A stretch of 48,439 nt of DNA. Source: Treponema sp. Lineage in GTDB: Bacteria; Spirochaetota; Spirochaetia; Treponematales; Breznakiellaceae. The position numbers and the translations under genes are program-made. The stretch is taken from positions 1-48,439 of the forward strand of contig JAITHL010000074.1 in assembly GCA_031279975.1 (NCBI GenBank). Direction: 5' to 3'. Below the pieces are notes generated by a model. That model had not been told where the DNA came from and searched no databases. It was given only the letters and a program-made list of their open reading frames with translations. Positions 20,770-29,384 of the stretch are shown piece by piece (the stretch's first letter is position 1; every line of letters starts with the position of its first letter).

Positions 20770-21465
20770 ATGGATATAATGGATATTGTTGCCCGGATGG
20801 TGAGCTTCTTGGGTAAGACCTGCGGGGAGCATTGCGAAGTGGTACTCCAGGACCTGCGGGACGATAAACGCTGTATCGCGGCCATTGCCAACGGCCATGT
20901 CAGCGGGCGTTCCGTCGGCTCTCCCCTGACGGACCTGAGCATGAAACTGGTTAATCAGGGAATATGGAAGACCCAGGATTATGTGTGTAATTATACGGGA
21001 AAGACGCCGGACAACCGGATACTCCATTCATCAACCTTTTTTATCAAACATGAGGGGGCCTTGCTGGGGATGCTCAGTATCAATATCGATACTACAAAAT
21101 ATGTTCAATTGAGCGAGGGTATTCTCAACTTAGTGGGGATGACCTCGCTGGCCCCCCAGCCGGCGCCGGGTTTGCTGGCCGCCGAATCCCAAGCCGAAAA
21201 TTTCTATGAAAATATCGAGGAAATCGTTCGGTCCGTATTGCTGGGCCTGGGCATAACCGAAACCCCCAAGGAACCGTTTTCCCCGGAGGAACGGCTGGCG
21301 ATACTAGAGGGGTTGCTGGAGCGCGGGGTATTCCTGTTGCGGGGCTCGGTCTCCGCCGCGGCTGCCAAACTGCGGTGCTCCGAACCGGAGCTTTACCGGT
21401 CCATCAGCTTCATTAATAGAAGAAAAGCCCAAGCCGGCAAGGGGGGGCATGATGGATCAGGATGA
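20770..21465 (+). CDS. YheO-like PAS domain / DauR-type HTH transcriptional regulator
   Basis: GEHCEVVLQDL...IANGHVSGRSVGSPLTDLSMKL...ALLGMLSINIDTT; C-terminal VFLLRGSVSAAAAKLRCSEPELYRSI. Confidence 0.85.
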   Translation: MDIMDIVARMVSFLGKTCGEHCEVVLQDLRDDKRCIAAIANGHVSGRSVGSPLTDLSMKLVNQGIWKTQDYVCNYTGKTPDNRILHSSTFFIKHEGALLGMLSINIDTTKYVQLSEGILNLVGMTSLAPQPAPGLLAAESQAENFYENIEEIVRSVLLGLGITETPKEPFSPEERLAILEGLLERGVFLLRGSVSAAAAKLRCSEPELYRSISFINRRKAQAGKGGHDGSG

Positions 21466-21985
21466 TCAGGATAGGGAAAATTTAGTATTCTATTATTCAC
21501 GGGAAAAGCGCCTCGCCCGGTCCTCCCAGCGGGTGCGGGACCTCTACGCCCTCAGGGGCGGCAAAAAGCCTTCATTCCTGGGAACCCTTATTCAGACCCG
21601 TTCCTCCGCCATGCTGTTTATCACCATACTCTTGGTAGGGGTTTTCCTTTTTTTTACCGCCCAGGGGAGGGGCGGAAAAGGCGGGGCTGCCCTTGGGGGG
21701 AACCGCCTAACCGTTTCAGGCCGCCTGTACCGCGGGGCGGCCTATCTGACTATAGGGAAAAAGGCAGGCTCCCCAAACGCCTATACCGGCCCGGTGGAAA
21801 TAGCGGTTTCCATCCCGCAAAAAAAGGACGGTGAAGCCCCGCCGGTGGAAACCCGGAGGGTCTTCTTTTCCCTTGCCCCGGAGGAGAAGTTTGAGTTTTC
21901 CGTTCCCTTCCAGGCGCCCCGTTTGGCGTTGCTCCTAAAAGCTGGAGAAGCCCTGGCGTCCTTAACCATTAAGACCGATGGATAG
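21449..21985 (+). CDS. Hypothetical single-pass membrane protein
   Basis: TM LFITILLVGVFLFFTA; overlaps preceding gene. Confidence 0.65.
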   Translation: MMDQDDQDRENLVFYYSREKRLARSSQRVRDLYALRGGKKPSFLGTLIQTRSSAMLFITILLVGVFLFFTAQGRGGKGGAALGGNRLTVSGRLYRGAAYLTIGKKAGSPNAYTGPVEIAVSIPQKKDGEAPPVETRRVFFSLAPEEKFEFSVPFQAPRLALLLKAGEALASLTIKTDG

Positions 21986-22110
21986 GGGGAGGCTCCCCGC
22001 TGTCAAATAAGCGGGGGGAGTCGCGGATTGCTTTGTAATCCGGCCCCTACGGCGAGCGTTGTTCCGCCGTACCCCCCAGCGGGAGGCTCCCCCGTCTAAC
22101 CGGGGGAGCT
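21984..22110 (-). repeat. Family C multi-stem intergenic element, copy 1
   Basis: Reverse complement aligns by eye with 48060-48180. Confidence 0.75.
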
Positions 22111-22145
22111 TGCAATCTAAAATATTCTTGGGATACCATTTGCCC

Positions 22146-23603
22146 ATGTGCGCAACTTTGACGCTGAAACCGGGAACGCGCCTCTATTTTGTGGGGATCA
22201 AGGGAACCGGGATGTGCGCCCTGGCGGAACTCCTGCATAAGGCTGGCATCCAGGTGTCCGGGTCGGATCGGGAAGAGGTCTTTTACACCGACGCCATACT
22301 GCAAGACCTGGGGATACCCTATGCCGCCTCCTTTGCGGCGGAACGCCTGGCGGGACCCTTTGACGGGGTCATTTATTCCGCCGCCTATGATCCAGAAACC
22401 CATCCCGAATTGATAGAAGCCCGCAAGCGGGGCATACCCCTGTGGAAGTATCCCGACGCGTTGGGCGCCTATTCCGCGGGATTTAACTCATCCGGGATAA
22501 CCGGGGTGCACGGCAAGACCACCACCACCGCAATGGCCGGTGTTCTGGCCCGGGCTGTGGGACTGCCGGCCCAGATACTGGCGGGAAGCGGTGTGCGCGG
22601 CTTTGGCGGCCATTCAACCCTGCGTTTGGGAAATGTCTACTTCATCGCCGAAACCTGTGAATACCGCCGGCATTTCCTCGCCTTTCATCCCCGGCGCATC
22701 GTATTGACCAGCGTGGAAAGCGATCACCAGGACTATTATCCCACCTACGAATCTATTCGGGACGCCTTTCTTGAATACATCGGGAAGCTGCCCCCCGGAG
22801 GGGAATTGATCTACTGCGCTGATGATCCGGGGGCCCGTGAAACCGCTGAACGGGCTTATCAAGCCCGCGGCAAGGGGGAGCTTACCCTCAGCCCCTATGG
22901 GTTTAGCGCCGAGGGAAAATTCCGGCTGGAGGAGTACCGCCTGGACCGGGAAAGCCAGGTCCTGCGGCTCCGGGGCCTTCCCCAAACGCGGTTCCGCCTG
23001 CGCATCCCTGGACGGCACAGCGCCCTGAACTGCGCGGCGGCCTTGGCCTTGACAGACTCCCTCCTCCGGCTGGAATTCGGGGAGGCGGGATGGACTGCGG
23101 AGCGGCTGGAGGGCGCCCGTAAGGCCCTGGAAGATTTTCAAGGCAGCAAACGGCGCTCAGAGGCGCTAGGCGAGGCCGGAGGCATCCTGTTTATGGATGA
23201 TTACGGCCACCATCCAACCGCCATCAGGACAACCTTGGCGGGCCTGCGGGAATTTTATCCCACGCGCCGGATCGTCCTCAGTTTCATGTCCCACACCTAT
23301 ACCAGAACCGCCGCGTTGCTGGAGGATTTCGCCGCGTCCTTTGGGGACGCCGATACGGTCATCCTCCATAGGATATACGGCTCCGCCCGGGAGGAATACC
23401 GGGGAGGGATAACCGGGGAAACCTTGTTCCAAAAAACCAAAGCCCTGCGCGGGCAGGTCTACTACCAGGAAGAACCGGAGGAAGCGGCGGCGCTTTTGGA
23501 ATCCCTGCTGCGTCCGGGGGACCTGTTCATCACCATGGGCGCCGGGGATAATTGGAAACTGGGCCGGCTGCTGCTGGAGCGGTATGGGGGGAGCGGCGCG
23601 TGA
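22146..23603 (+). CDS. murC: UDP-N-acetylmuramate--L-alanine ligase
   Basis: YFVGIKGTGMCALAELLHKAG, GVHGKTTTTAMAGVLARA, DDYGHHPTAIRTTL. Confidence 0.93.
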   Translation: MCATLTLKPGTRLYFVGIKGTGMCALAELLHKAGIQVSGSDREEVFYTDAILQDLGIPYAASFAAERLAGPFDGVIYSAAYDPETHPELIEARKRGIPLWKYPDALGAYSAGFNSSGITGVHGKTTTTAMAGVLARAVGLPAQILAGSGVRGFGGHSTLRLGNVYFIAETCEYRRHFLAFHPRRIVLTSVESDHQDYYPTYESIRDAFLEYIGKLPPGGELIYCADDPGARETAERAYQARGKGELTLSPYGFSAEGKFRLEEYRLDRESQVLRLRGLPQTRFRLRIPGRHSALNCAAALALTDSLLRLEFGEAGWTAERLEGARKALEDFQGSKRRSEALGEAGGILFMDDYGHHPTAIRTTLAGLREFYPTRRIVLSFMSHTYTRTAALLEDFAASFGDADTVILHRIYGSAREEYRGGITGETLFQKTKALRGQVYYQEEPEEAAALLESLLRPGDLFITMGAGDNWKLGRLLLERYGGSGA

Positions 23604-24466
23604 AAAGCATGACCGGCTATGCCCGCGCCACCCGGCAGGACGGGGGCCTTGCCTGTACCCTTGAAATCAAGGGATACAATCACCGTTTCCTCGATATTCA
23701 GGTGTTTACCCATCCTCCCTTGCCGGCCTTGGAACCGGATATCCGGGGGTATATGGCGAAGCGTTTCAGCCGGGGTAAAATTGAAGTCAGTATCAAAATT
23801 AAGGATTGCGATGCCCCCATCGCGGTGGCGATCAACCGGGAAGCGGCCCGGTCGTACCGGGAAGCGGCATCCCGGCTGGCGGAGGAATGCGATCTGGATG
23901 AAAAGCCCTCCCTGGCGCTCCTGTTCGGCATGGCGGGGGTGCTGGAGATTGAAACAACCCGGGACGAAGCCCGGTACTGGGGGATCATTGAACCGGCCTT
24001 GTACACGGCGGCGGATCAATTTGAGGCCGAGCGGGTTCGGGAAGGCCGGCGTACCGGGGAGGATATTCGCGCCTATATCGATATTTTGGAACGGATGAAG
24101 GAGAAAATAAGCGTCCAGGCGCCGCTTTTGGAAGCCTCTTTGCAAGAGCATATCCGCGGACGCTTTGCCGAAGTTTTGGGTGACGCGGTTGATGAAACCC
24201 GGGTCCTTACAGAAACCGCGGCGTTGCTGATGAAGTATACCATCGGCGAAGAACTCTGCCGGCTGGGCGCCCATTTGGAGGAATTCCGGGAGGAAGGCGC
24301 TGGAAACGCCGCCGCCGGTAAAAAACTGGATTTTCTCTGCCAGGAGATTAACCGGGAGATCAACACCATCGGCTCAAAAACCCCCCAGTTGGAAGTAAGC
24401 CGGGCGGTGGTAGCCATGAAGGAGGCGTTGGAAAACATCCGCGAACAACTGCGGAATGTGGAGTAG
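23600..24466 (+). CDS. yicC: YicC family endoribonuclease-like protein
   Basis: (V)KSMTGYARATRQ..., C-terminal QEINREINTIGSKTPQLEVSRAVVAMKEALENIREQLRNVE; GTGA overlap with murC. Confidence 0.94.
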   Translation: MKSMTGYARATRQDGGLACTLEIKGYNHRFLDIQVFTHPPLPALEPDIRGYMAKRFSRGKIEVSIKIKDCDAPIAVAINREAARSYREAASRLAEECDLDEKPSLALLFGMAGVLEIETTRDEARYWGIIEPALYTAADQFEAERVREGRRTGEDIRAYIDILERMKEKISVQAPLLEASLQEHIRGRFAEVLGDAVDETRVLTETAALLMKYTIGEELCRLGAHLEEFREEGAGNAAAGKKLDFLCQEINREINTIGSKTPQLEVSRAVVAMKEALENIREQLRNVE

Positions 24467-24485
24467 CGCCGCAGCCCCCGTAGGC

Positions 24486-24526
24486 GCCCCACAGCCCCCG
24501 GGTAACCGCCGGGAGGCATGTGGGGC
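24486..24526. terminator. Hairpin between convergent yicC and hydrogenase genes
   Basis: GCCCCACA...TGTGGGGC with inner CCGG/CCGG pairing; no clear T-run. Confidence 0.4.
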
Positions 24527-24532
24527 TATGGT

Positions 24533-26278
24533 TTACTTATGGTGATGCCCCGCATAGTGGATGTGCCAATACTCATGTTCGGCATGTTCATTGCCCATGA
24601 GGGTCTTCCACTCGTTCATTACCGGGTTCTGTTCAACGCTGTTGAAGGAGTATTCCTTATCGGCCAGGTACAGCCCCTTTGCCCGTTCTTCCTTCACCGC
24701 CCAAGACGCGGGGGGCTGGCCGCCGCCGCCTATGCAGCCCCCCGGACACGCCATCACTTCAACAAAGTCAAAGTGTTCGCCCCCTTTGATCCGCTCAATG
24801 ATCGCGTCAGCGTTGGCAAGGCCGGAAACCACCGCGACCTTGAGGACCGTATCCCCCAGTTTGATGTCCGCGGTTTTAATCCCCTCAACCAGCGCGCCAG
24901 ACTTGGGATCGGGCTTGGGAATGCCCCGGATTCCCGATTCCGCAAGGGCAAGGTAGTTTTCCGGCGTGTCCAGTTTCAAAACATGGAGCGCGTACCGGAG
25001 CGCCGCTTCCATAACGCCGCCGGAAACGCCGAAGATCACCGCCGCGCCGGTGGTATTGCCCCACTTTCCCTCGATGGCCTCCGGCTCAATGGCGGCATAG
25101 TCAATGCCCGCTTCCTTTATCATGCGGATAACTTCCTGGCTGGTAAGCACGAACTCAACGTCCAGCTTATCGCTGGACTTGAATTCATCCCGCTTGCCCT
25201 CATACTTCTTCGCGGTACAGGGCATGATGGCGCCCCGTATGATGTCCTGAACGCCCTCCTTTTTGTAGGTGCCCGCATAGAGCTGCATCGGGGACTTGGT
25301 CGTTGAGACATGGGGCATCACTTCGGGGTGGTGCTTCTCCACATACTGAATCCAGGCGGGGCAGCAGGAGGTAAAAAGCGGCCACTGGGGATTGGTTTTA
25401 AGGCGTCCCAGGAGTTCCGCCGCCTCCTGAATAATCGTCATATCGGCGGCGGTGTTCGTATCGTAGATTTCGGCAAACCCGATACGGCGCAGGGCGGCGA
25501 CCAGGCGTCCGAAGGTATTATCCCGCGGCGGGATGCCGAAGGCGTTTCCCACGGCAACCCGCACGGCGGGGGCTATCTGTACGCTCACCTTCTTGGACTT
25601 GTCGCTCAAGAGCTTCCAAACCTTGGCCGTATCGTTCCGCACGGTAAGTGCCCCGGTCGGACAAACCGCCGCGCACTGGCCGCAGCCTACGCAGACGGAA
25701 TCGCCGATGTCCTTTTCGCCGACGCAGGAAACAAGCATCTCCGAGCCGCGGTGGGCAAAGTCAATGGCGCCGACATGCTGTATCTCGTTGCACATGCGGA
25801 TACAGCATCCGCAGAGTATGCACTTTGCGGTGTCCTTGGTAATAGAGGGGGCGGAGCAATCAAGTTTGGGTTCCGGCGAGTGCTGGGGATACCGGACGCC
25901 GGTAATCCCATACCGGTCGGCAAAGGCTTGGAGCTTGCAGCGGGTGCTGTTGTCGCAGGCCGTGCAATCCCGGCAGTGATTGGCCAGCAACAGTTCCAGG
26001 ATATTCCTGCGGTACATGCGGAGTTTGTCCGTGTTGGTCTTGATAACCATGCCGGGCTTGGGGAGGAGGGAACAGGAGGAGTCCAGGGACGCGCGGCCGG
26101 TGCGCTGATCGATAATCTCAACGAGGCACATACGGCACGCGCCGTAGATGGAGAGTTCCGGGGAGTAGCAGAAGGCGGGAATATCAATGCCCGCCCGTTT
26201 GGCGTGTTCAAGCACGTTTAAGCCCTTTTCAAATTCAACGGCAACGCCATCAATTGTAATAAATTGTTTATCAGCCAT
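24533..26278 (-). CDS. hndD: [FeFe]-hydrogenase catalytic subunit (HndD/HydA type), operon 1
   Basis: H-cluster motifs FTSCCPAWIQ, IMPCTAKKYE, EVMACPGGCIGGGGQP; N-terminal 2Fe2S, His-ligated 4Fe4S, two 4Fe4S. Confidence 0.96.
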   Translation of the reverse strand: MADKQFITIDGVAVEFEKGLNVLEHAKRAGIDIPAFCYSPELSIYGACRMCLVEIIDQRTGRASLDSSCSLLPKPGMVIKTNTDKLRMYRRNILELLLANHCRDCTACDNSTRCKLQAFADRYGITGVRYPQHSPEPKLDCSAPSITKDTAKCILCGCCIRMCNEIQHVGAIDFAHRGSEMLVSCVGEKDIGDSVCVGCGQCAAVCPTGALTVRNDTAKVWKLLSDKSKKVSVQIAPAVRVAVGNAFGIPPRDNTFGRLVAALRRIGFAEIYDTNTAADMTIIQEAAELLGRLKTNPQWPLFTSCCPAWIQYVEKHHPEVMPHVSTTKSPMQLYAGTYKKEGVQDIIRGAIMPCTAKKYEGKRDEFKSSDKLDVEFVLTSQEVIRMIKEAGIDYAAIEPEAIEGKWGNTTGAAVIFGVSGGVMEAALRYALHVLKLDTPENYLALAESGIRGIPKPDPKSGALVEGIKTADIKLGDTVLKVAVVSGLANADAIIERIKGGEHFDFVEVMACPGGCIGGGGQPPASWAVKEERAKGLYLADKEYSFNSVEQNPVMNEWKTLMGNEHAEHEYWHIHYAGHHHK

Positions 26279-26279
26279 C

Positions 26280-28190
26280 TTATGCCTCCTCTTTTACAGC
26301 ATCAAACTTACACTTCTCGATACAAGCGAAACACTTGACGCACTTTGCTTCGTCGAGTACGTAGTAGGCTTTCTTCTTACCCTCAAGCACCTTGTCCTGC
26401 TGGGAGATGGCCCCCGCGGGACAGGCCTTGGCGCACGCGCCGCAGCCCGAACAGTTCTGCGGATCAATCGAAAGTTTTTTGAGTTTCTGACATTCCCCCG
26501 CCGTACAGGTGTGTTTGTAGATATGGTCTTCGTATTCGTTGCGGAACCGTTTTAGGGTGCTCATAACCGGGTTCGGCGCGGTCTTGCCGAGGCCGCAAAG
26601 CGCCGCCTTGGAAACGGTGATGGAAAGTTCGTCAAGCAACGCGATGTCCCCGTCCCTTCCCGCGCCGGATACAATGCGTTCCAGGGTTTCAAGCATCCGC
26701 AGGGTGCCCTCGCGGCAGGGGACGCACTTCCCGCAACTCTCCTTTTGGGTAAACTTCATGAAGAAGCGGGCGATTTCGATCATACAGTTCGTCTCATCCA
26801 TAACGACCAGGCCGCCGGAGCCGATGATCGCGCCGGCCTTGGGGACCGAGTCAAAGTCCAGGGGCATATCAAGGTCCGCTTCGGTAAGACAGCCGCCGGA
26901 GGGCCCGCCGATCTGTACCGCCTTGAATTTCTTGCCGCCCAGTATGCCGCCGCCGATATCATAGATGATTTCCCGGAGTTTCGTTCCCATCGGCACTTCG
27001 ATGAGGCCCGTGTTGACGATCTTCCCGGTTAGGGCAAAGGTCTTGGTGCCCGGGCTTGTTTCAGGCCCGATCCGCTTATACCACGCCGCCCCCTTGTTGA
27101 TGATGAGGGGCACATTGGCGAAGGTTTCCACATTGTTGAGAACCGTCGGCTTTTCGTAGAGCCCCCGCTGGGTTGAGCGGTAGCGTTTAACCCGGGGCAT
27201 ACCGCGCCGGCCCTCAATCGATCCCATGAGCGCCGAGCCTTCGCCGCAGACAAAGGCCCCCGCGCCCCGGTAAATGGTGAGCTTAAAACTGAAATCCGAT
27301 CCCAGGATATGATCCCCCAGCAAACCCAGCTCTTCAGCCTGTTTGATGGCGGCCCGCAGGCGGGCGACCGCCCGTGGATACTCGGCCCGCACATAGATAT
27401 ACCCCTGGCTCGCGCCTATGGCCTTCGCCGCGATCAGCATTCCTTCTATTAACTGATGGGGGACCCCTTCCATGACGCTCTGATCCATGAACGCGCCGGG
27501 GTCTCCCTCATCGCCGTTACAGACCACATACTTAGGGGCCGCCTGTTCCCGGAGGGTGTCCGTCCACTTGTCGCCGGCGGGAAAGCCCGCGCCGCCCCGT
27601 CCGCGGAGATTTGAATCCTTGATCTCCCGGCACACCGCTTCGGGGGTCATGTCGAAGAGAACCTTCTCAAAAGCGCTGTAGCCGCCCACCGCCAGGTATT
27701 CCTTGATGGACTCGGCGTCGATTTCGCCGCACTGCTCCAGGACAATACGGGTCTGCTTTTTATAGAAGGGAATTTCCGCCTTTTTTAAGACCGGCTTCCC
27801 GTCGGGGCTCTTAAAGGCAAGCCGTTCCACCGGCTTCCCGTTTTTGATCGTCTGCTCAACGATCTCTTCCGCGTCTTCGACCTTGACCTTGGTGTACAGC
27901 CAGCCCTCGGGCTCGACCAAAACCAACACGCTCTGGTTGCAGAACCCGGGACAGCCGCCTTTTTTCAGGCCCGCCGGATGTCCCGGCTCTTCCTTGAGTT
28001 CCAGGGAACAGGGCGCGTTCTTTGCCTTGATGATCCCGGCCAGTTTTTCATATACGGCGAGGGACCCCGATGCGATACAGCCGTTGCCCGCGCAGACCAG
28101 AATTTTGCGCTTTTCAGCGTCCAGCGCTTTTTTGTAGGCCGCCTGCGCTTTTTTCAGCGCGTCTCTGTTTGCTAATGTTTGCATCTCCAC
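26280..28190 (-). CDS. hndC: NuoF-like flavoprotein subunit (HndC/HydB type), operon 1
   Basis: Thioredoxin-like 2Fe2S N-terminus, GRGGAGFPAGDKW, ESCGKCVPCREGT, C-terminal 2x[4Fe4S]. Confidence 0.96.
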   Translation of the reverse strand: MEMQTLANRDALKKAQAAYKKALDAEKRKILVCAGNGCIASGSLAVYEKLAGIIKAKNAPCSLELKEEPGHPAGLKKGGCPGFCNQSVLVLVEPEGWLYTKVKVEDAEEIVEQTIKNGKPVERLAFKSPDGKPVLKKAEIPFYKKQTRIVLEQCGEIDAESIKEYLAVGGYSAFEKVLFDMTPEAVCREIKDSNLRGRGGAGFPAGDKWTDTLREQAAPKYVVCNGDEGDPGAFMDQSVMEGVPHQLIEGMLIAAKAIGASQGYIYVRAEYPRAVARLRAAIKQAEELGLLGDHILGSDFSFKLTIYRGAGAFVCGEGSALMGSIEGRRGMPRVKRYRSTQRGLYEKPTVLNNVETFANVPLIINKGAAWYKRIGPETSPGTKTFALTGKIVNTGLIEVPMGTKLREIIYDIGGGILGGKKFKAVQIGGPSGGCLTEADLDMPLDFDSVPKAGAIIGSGGLVVMDETNCMIEIARFFMKFTQKESCGKCVPCREGTLRMLETLERIVSGAGRDGDIALLDELSITVSKAALCGLGKTAPNPVMSTLKRFRNEYEDHIYKHTCTAGECQKLKKLSIDPQNCSGCGACAKACPAGAISQQDKVLEGKKKAYYVLDEAKCVKCFACIEKCKFDAVKEEA

Positions 28191-28196
28191 ACCCCC

Positions 28197-28688
28197 TTAC
28201 TTGCCTGTCCGCAAAGCGTTAATGATTTCCGAAACCTGATCCGGCGTTACATTGGCGTGCACCTTGTCAGGCTGGCCCGCGGTGCTTACCATGAGGGCCG
28301 GCGCGAGGCTGCATGCGCCGAGGCATGCCACGGTCTGCACGGTAAACGCGAGGTCCCCGGTGGTTATCTTCTTTTCGGATAAGCCGAGTTCTTTCTGGAA
28401 GCGCTCCAGGTTGGGGATCGATTTGCGCACATGACAGGCCGTCCCGTCGCATACCTTGATGATGTACTTACCCTTGGGCTGGAGGGAAAAGTTCTCGTAG
28501 AAGGTCGCCACCCCGTAGATCCGCGCTTCGCTTACCCCGATTTTTTTCGAGATATAGGGAAAAATTTCCGGCGGCAGGTAGTTGTACCGCTCCTGGACGC
28601 CCTGGAGAATAGGGATAATCGAGCCCGGTTTGGCCCCCCAATCCTTGATTACGCCGTCGATGACGCTCAGATCAATCGTTTGACTCAT
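28197..28688 (-). CDS. hndA: NuoE-like 2Fe2S subunit (HndA/HydC type), operon 1
   Basis: VCDGTACHVRKS...CLGACSLAPAL. Confidence 0.95.
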   Translation of the reverse strand: MSQTIDLSVIDGVIKDWGAKPGSIIPILQGVQERYNYLPPEIFPYISKKIGVSEARIYGVATFYENFSLQPKGKYIIKVCDGTACHVRKSIPNLERFQKELGLSEKKITTGDLAFTVQTVACLGACSLAPALMVSTAGQPDKVHANVTPDQVSEIINALRTGK

Positions 28689-28723
28689 TCCATTCGGTCT
28701 CCTTTGCTAAATTGCTTCATTAT

Positions 28724-28752
28724 AGAATAAACCCGCCTTGGGAGGGTGTCAA
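28724..28752 (-). promoter_or_regulatory. Strong sigma70-like promoter, hydrogenase operon 1
   Basis: TTGACA-N17-TATTCT on minus strand. Confidence 0.75.
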
Positions 28753-28762
28753 TGAAAAAATT

Positions 28763-28787
28763 ACCGCCGCCGGCGCGGGGCGGCGGT
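28763..28787. repeat. GC-rich hairpin between divergent promoters
   Basis: ACCGCCGCC-ggcgcgg-GGCGGCGGT; minus strand followed by AATTTTTTC. Confidence 0.7.
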
Positions 28788-28801
28788 CTGAAAAAAATTG
28801 C

Positions 28802-28831
28802 TTGCGCTAATCAAGGAAGGGGGCGTATACT
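28802..28831 (+). promoter_or_regulatory. Putative promoter, hydrogenase operon 2
   Basis: TTGCGC-N18-TATACT. Confidence 0.55.
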
Positions 28832-28845
28832 GATCAAATGGGTTT

Positions 28846-28874
28846 GCCCGTCTAACGGATGGGCGGCGTTTTTT
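28846..28874 (+). promoter_or_regulatory. Leader terminator/attenuator-like hairpin of operon 2
   Basis: GCCCGTCtaacGGATGGGC-ggcg-TTTTTT before the start codon. Confidence 0.55.
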
Positions 28875-28905
28875 CGGGCGCCCTCAAGAACGTTTGGAGG
28901 TTTTT

Positions 28906-29373
28906 ATGGCAGAAAAGATTGACTTCCCCAAAGAATTACTCGTTTTTATCGACGAATGGAAGGTAAAACCGGGTAGCCTTATCATGATTCTGCACAAGAC
29001 GCAGGAAACATTCGGCTACATTTCGCGTCCCGCCGCGGAAAAAATAGCCGCGCTTACGGGAATCCCCCTGGCGCGGGTATACGGCGTCGTCTCATTTTAT
29101 CATTTTTTTAAGACGACTAAACCTGGGAAGCATAGAATTTCAATCTGCTTGGGAACGGCCTGTTATCTCAAAGGGGGCGGCGACGCCCTTGAGGAGGCCC
29201 GCAAGCTGTTGAATCTCGCTCCGGGAGCGGTGACCGAAGACGGTCTCTTCTCAATCGATGAAGTCCGCTGTGTCGGATGCTGTGGTCTTGCTCCGGTCAT
29301 GACCATCGGGGGCGATACCTATGGCAAAATCACCAAGGATAAACTCCCCGAGATTTTCGCTAAATATCGTTAA
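28906..29373 (+). CDS. hndA: NuoE-like 2Fe2S subunit (HndA/HydC type), operon 2
   Basis: ICLGTACYLKGG...VRCVGCCGLAPVM; ATG with GGAGG preferred over TTG at 28894. Confidence 0.95.
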   Translation: MAEKIDFPKELLVFIDEWKVKPGSLIMILHKTQETFGYISRPAAEKIAALTGIPLARVYGVVSFYHFFKTTKPGKHRISICLGTACYLKGGGDALEEARKLLNLAPGAVTEDGLFSIDEVRCVGCCGLAPVMTIGGDTYGKITKDKLPEIFAKYR

Positions 29374-29384
29374 AGGAGAACAGT

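Noticed and set aside
25310-26221. 303-aa plus-strand ORF opposite hydrogenase operon 1
   Set aside because: Antisense to a well-supported hydrogenase gene; no coherent protein features.
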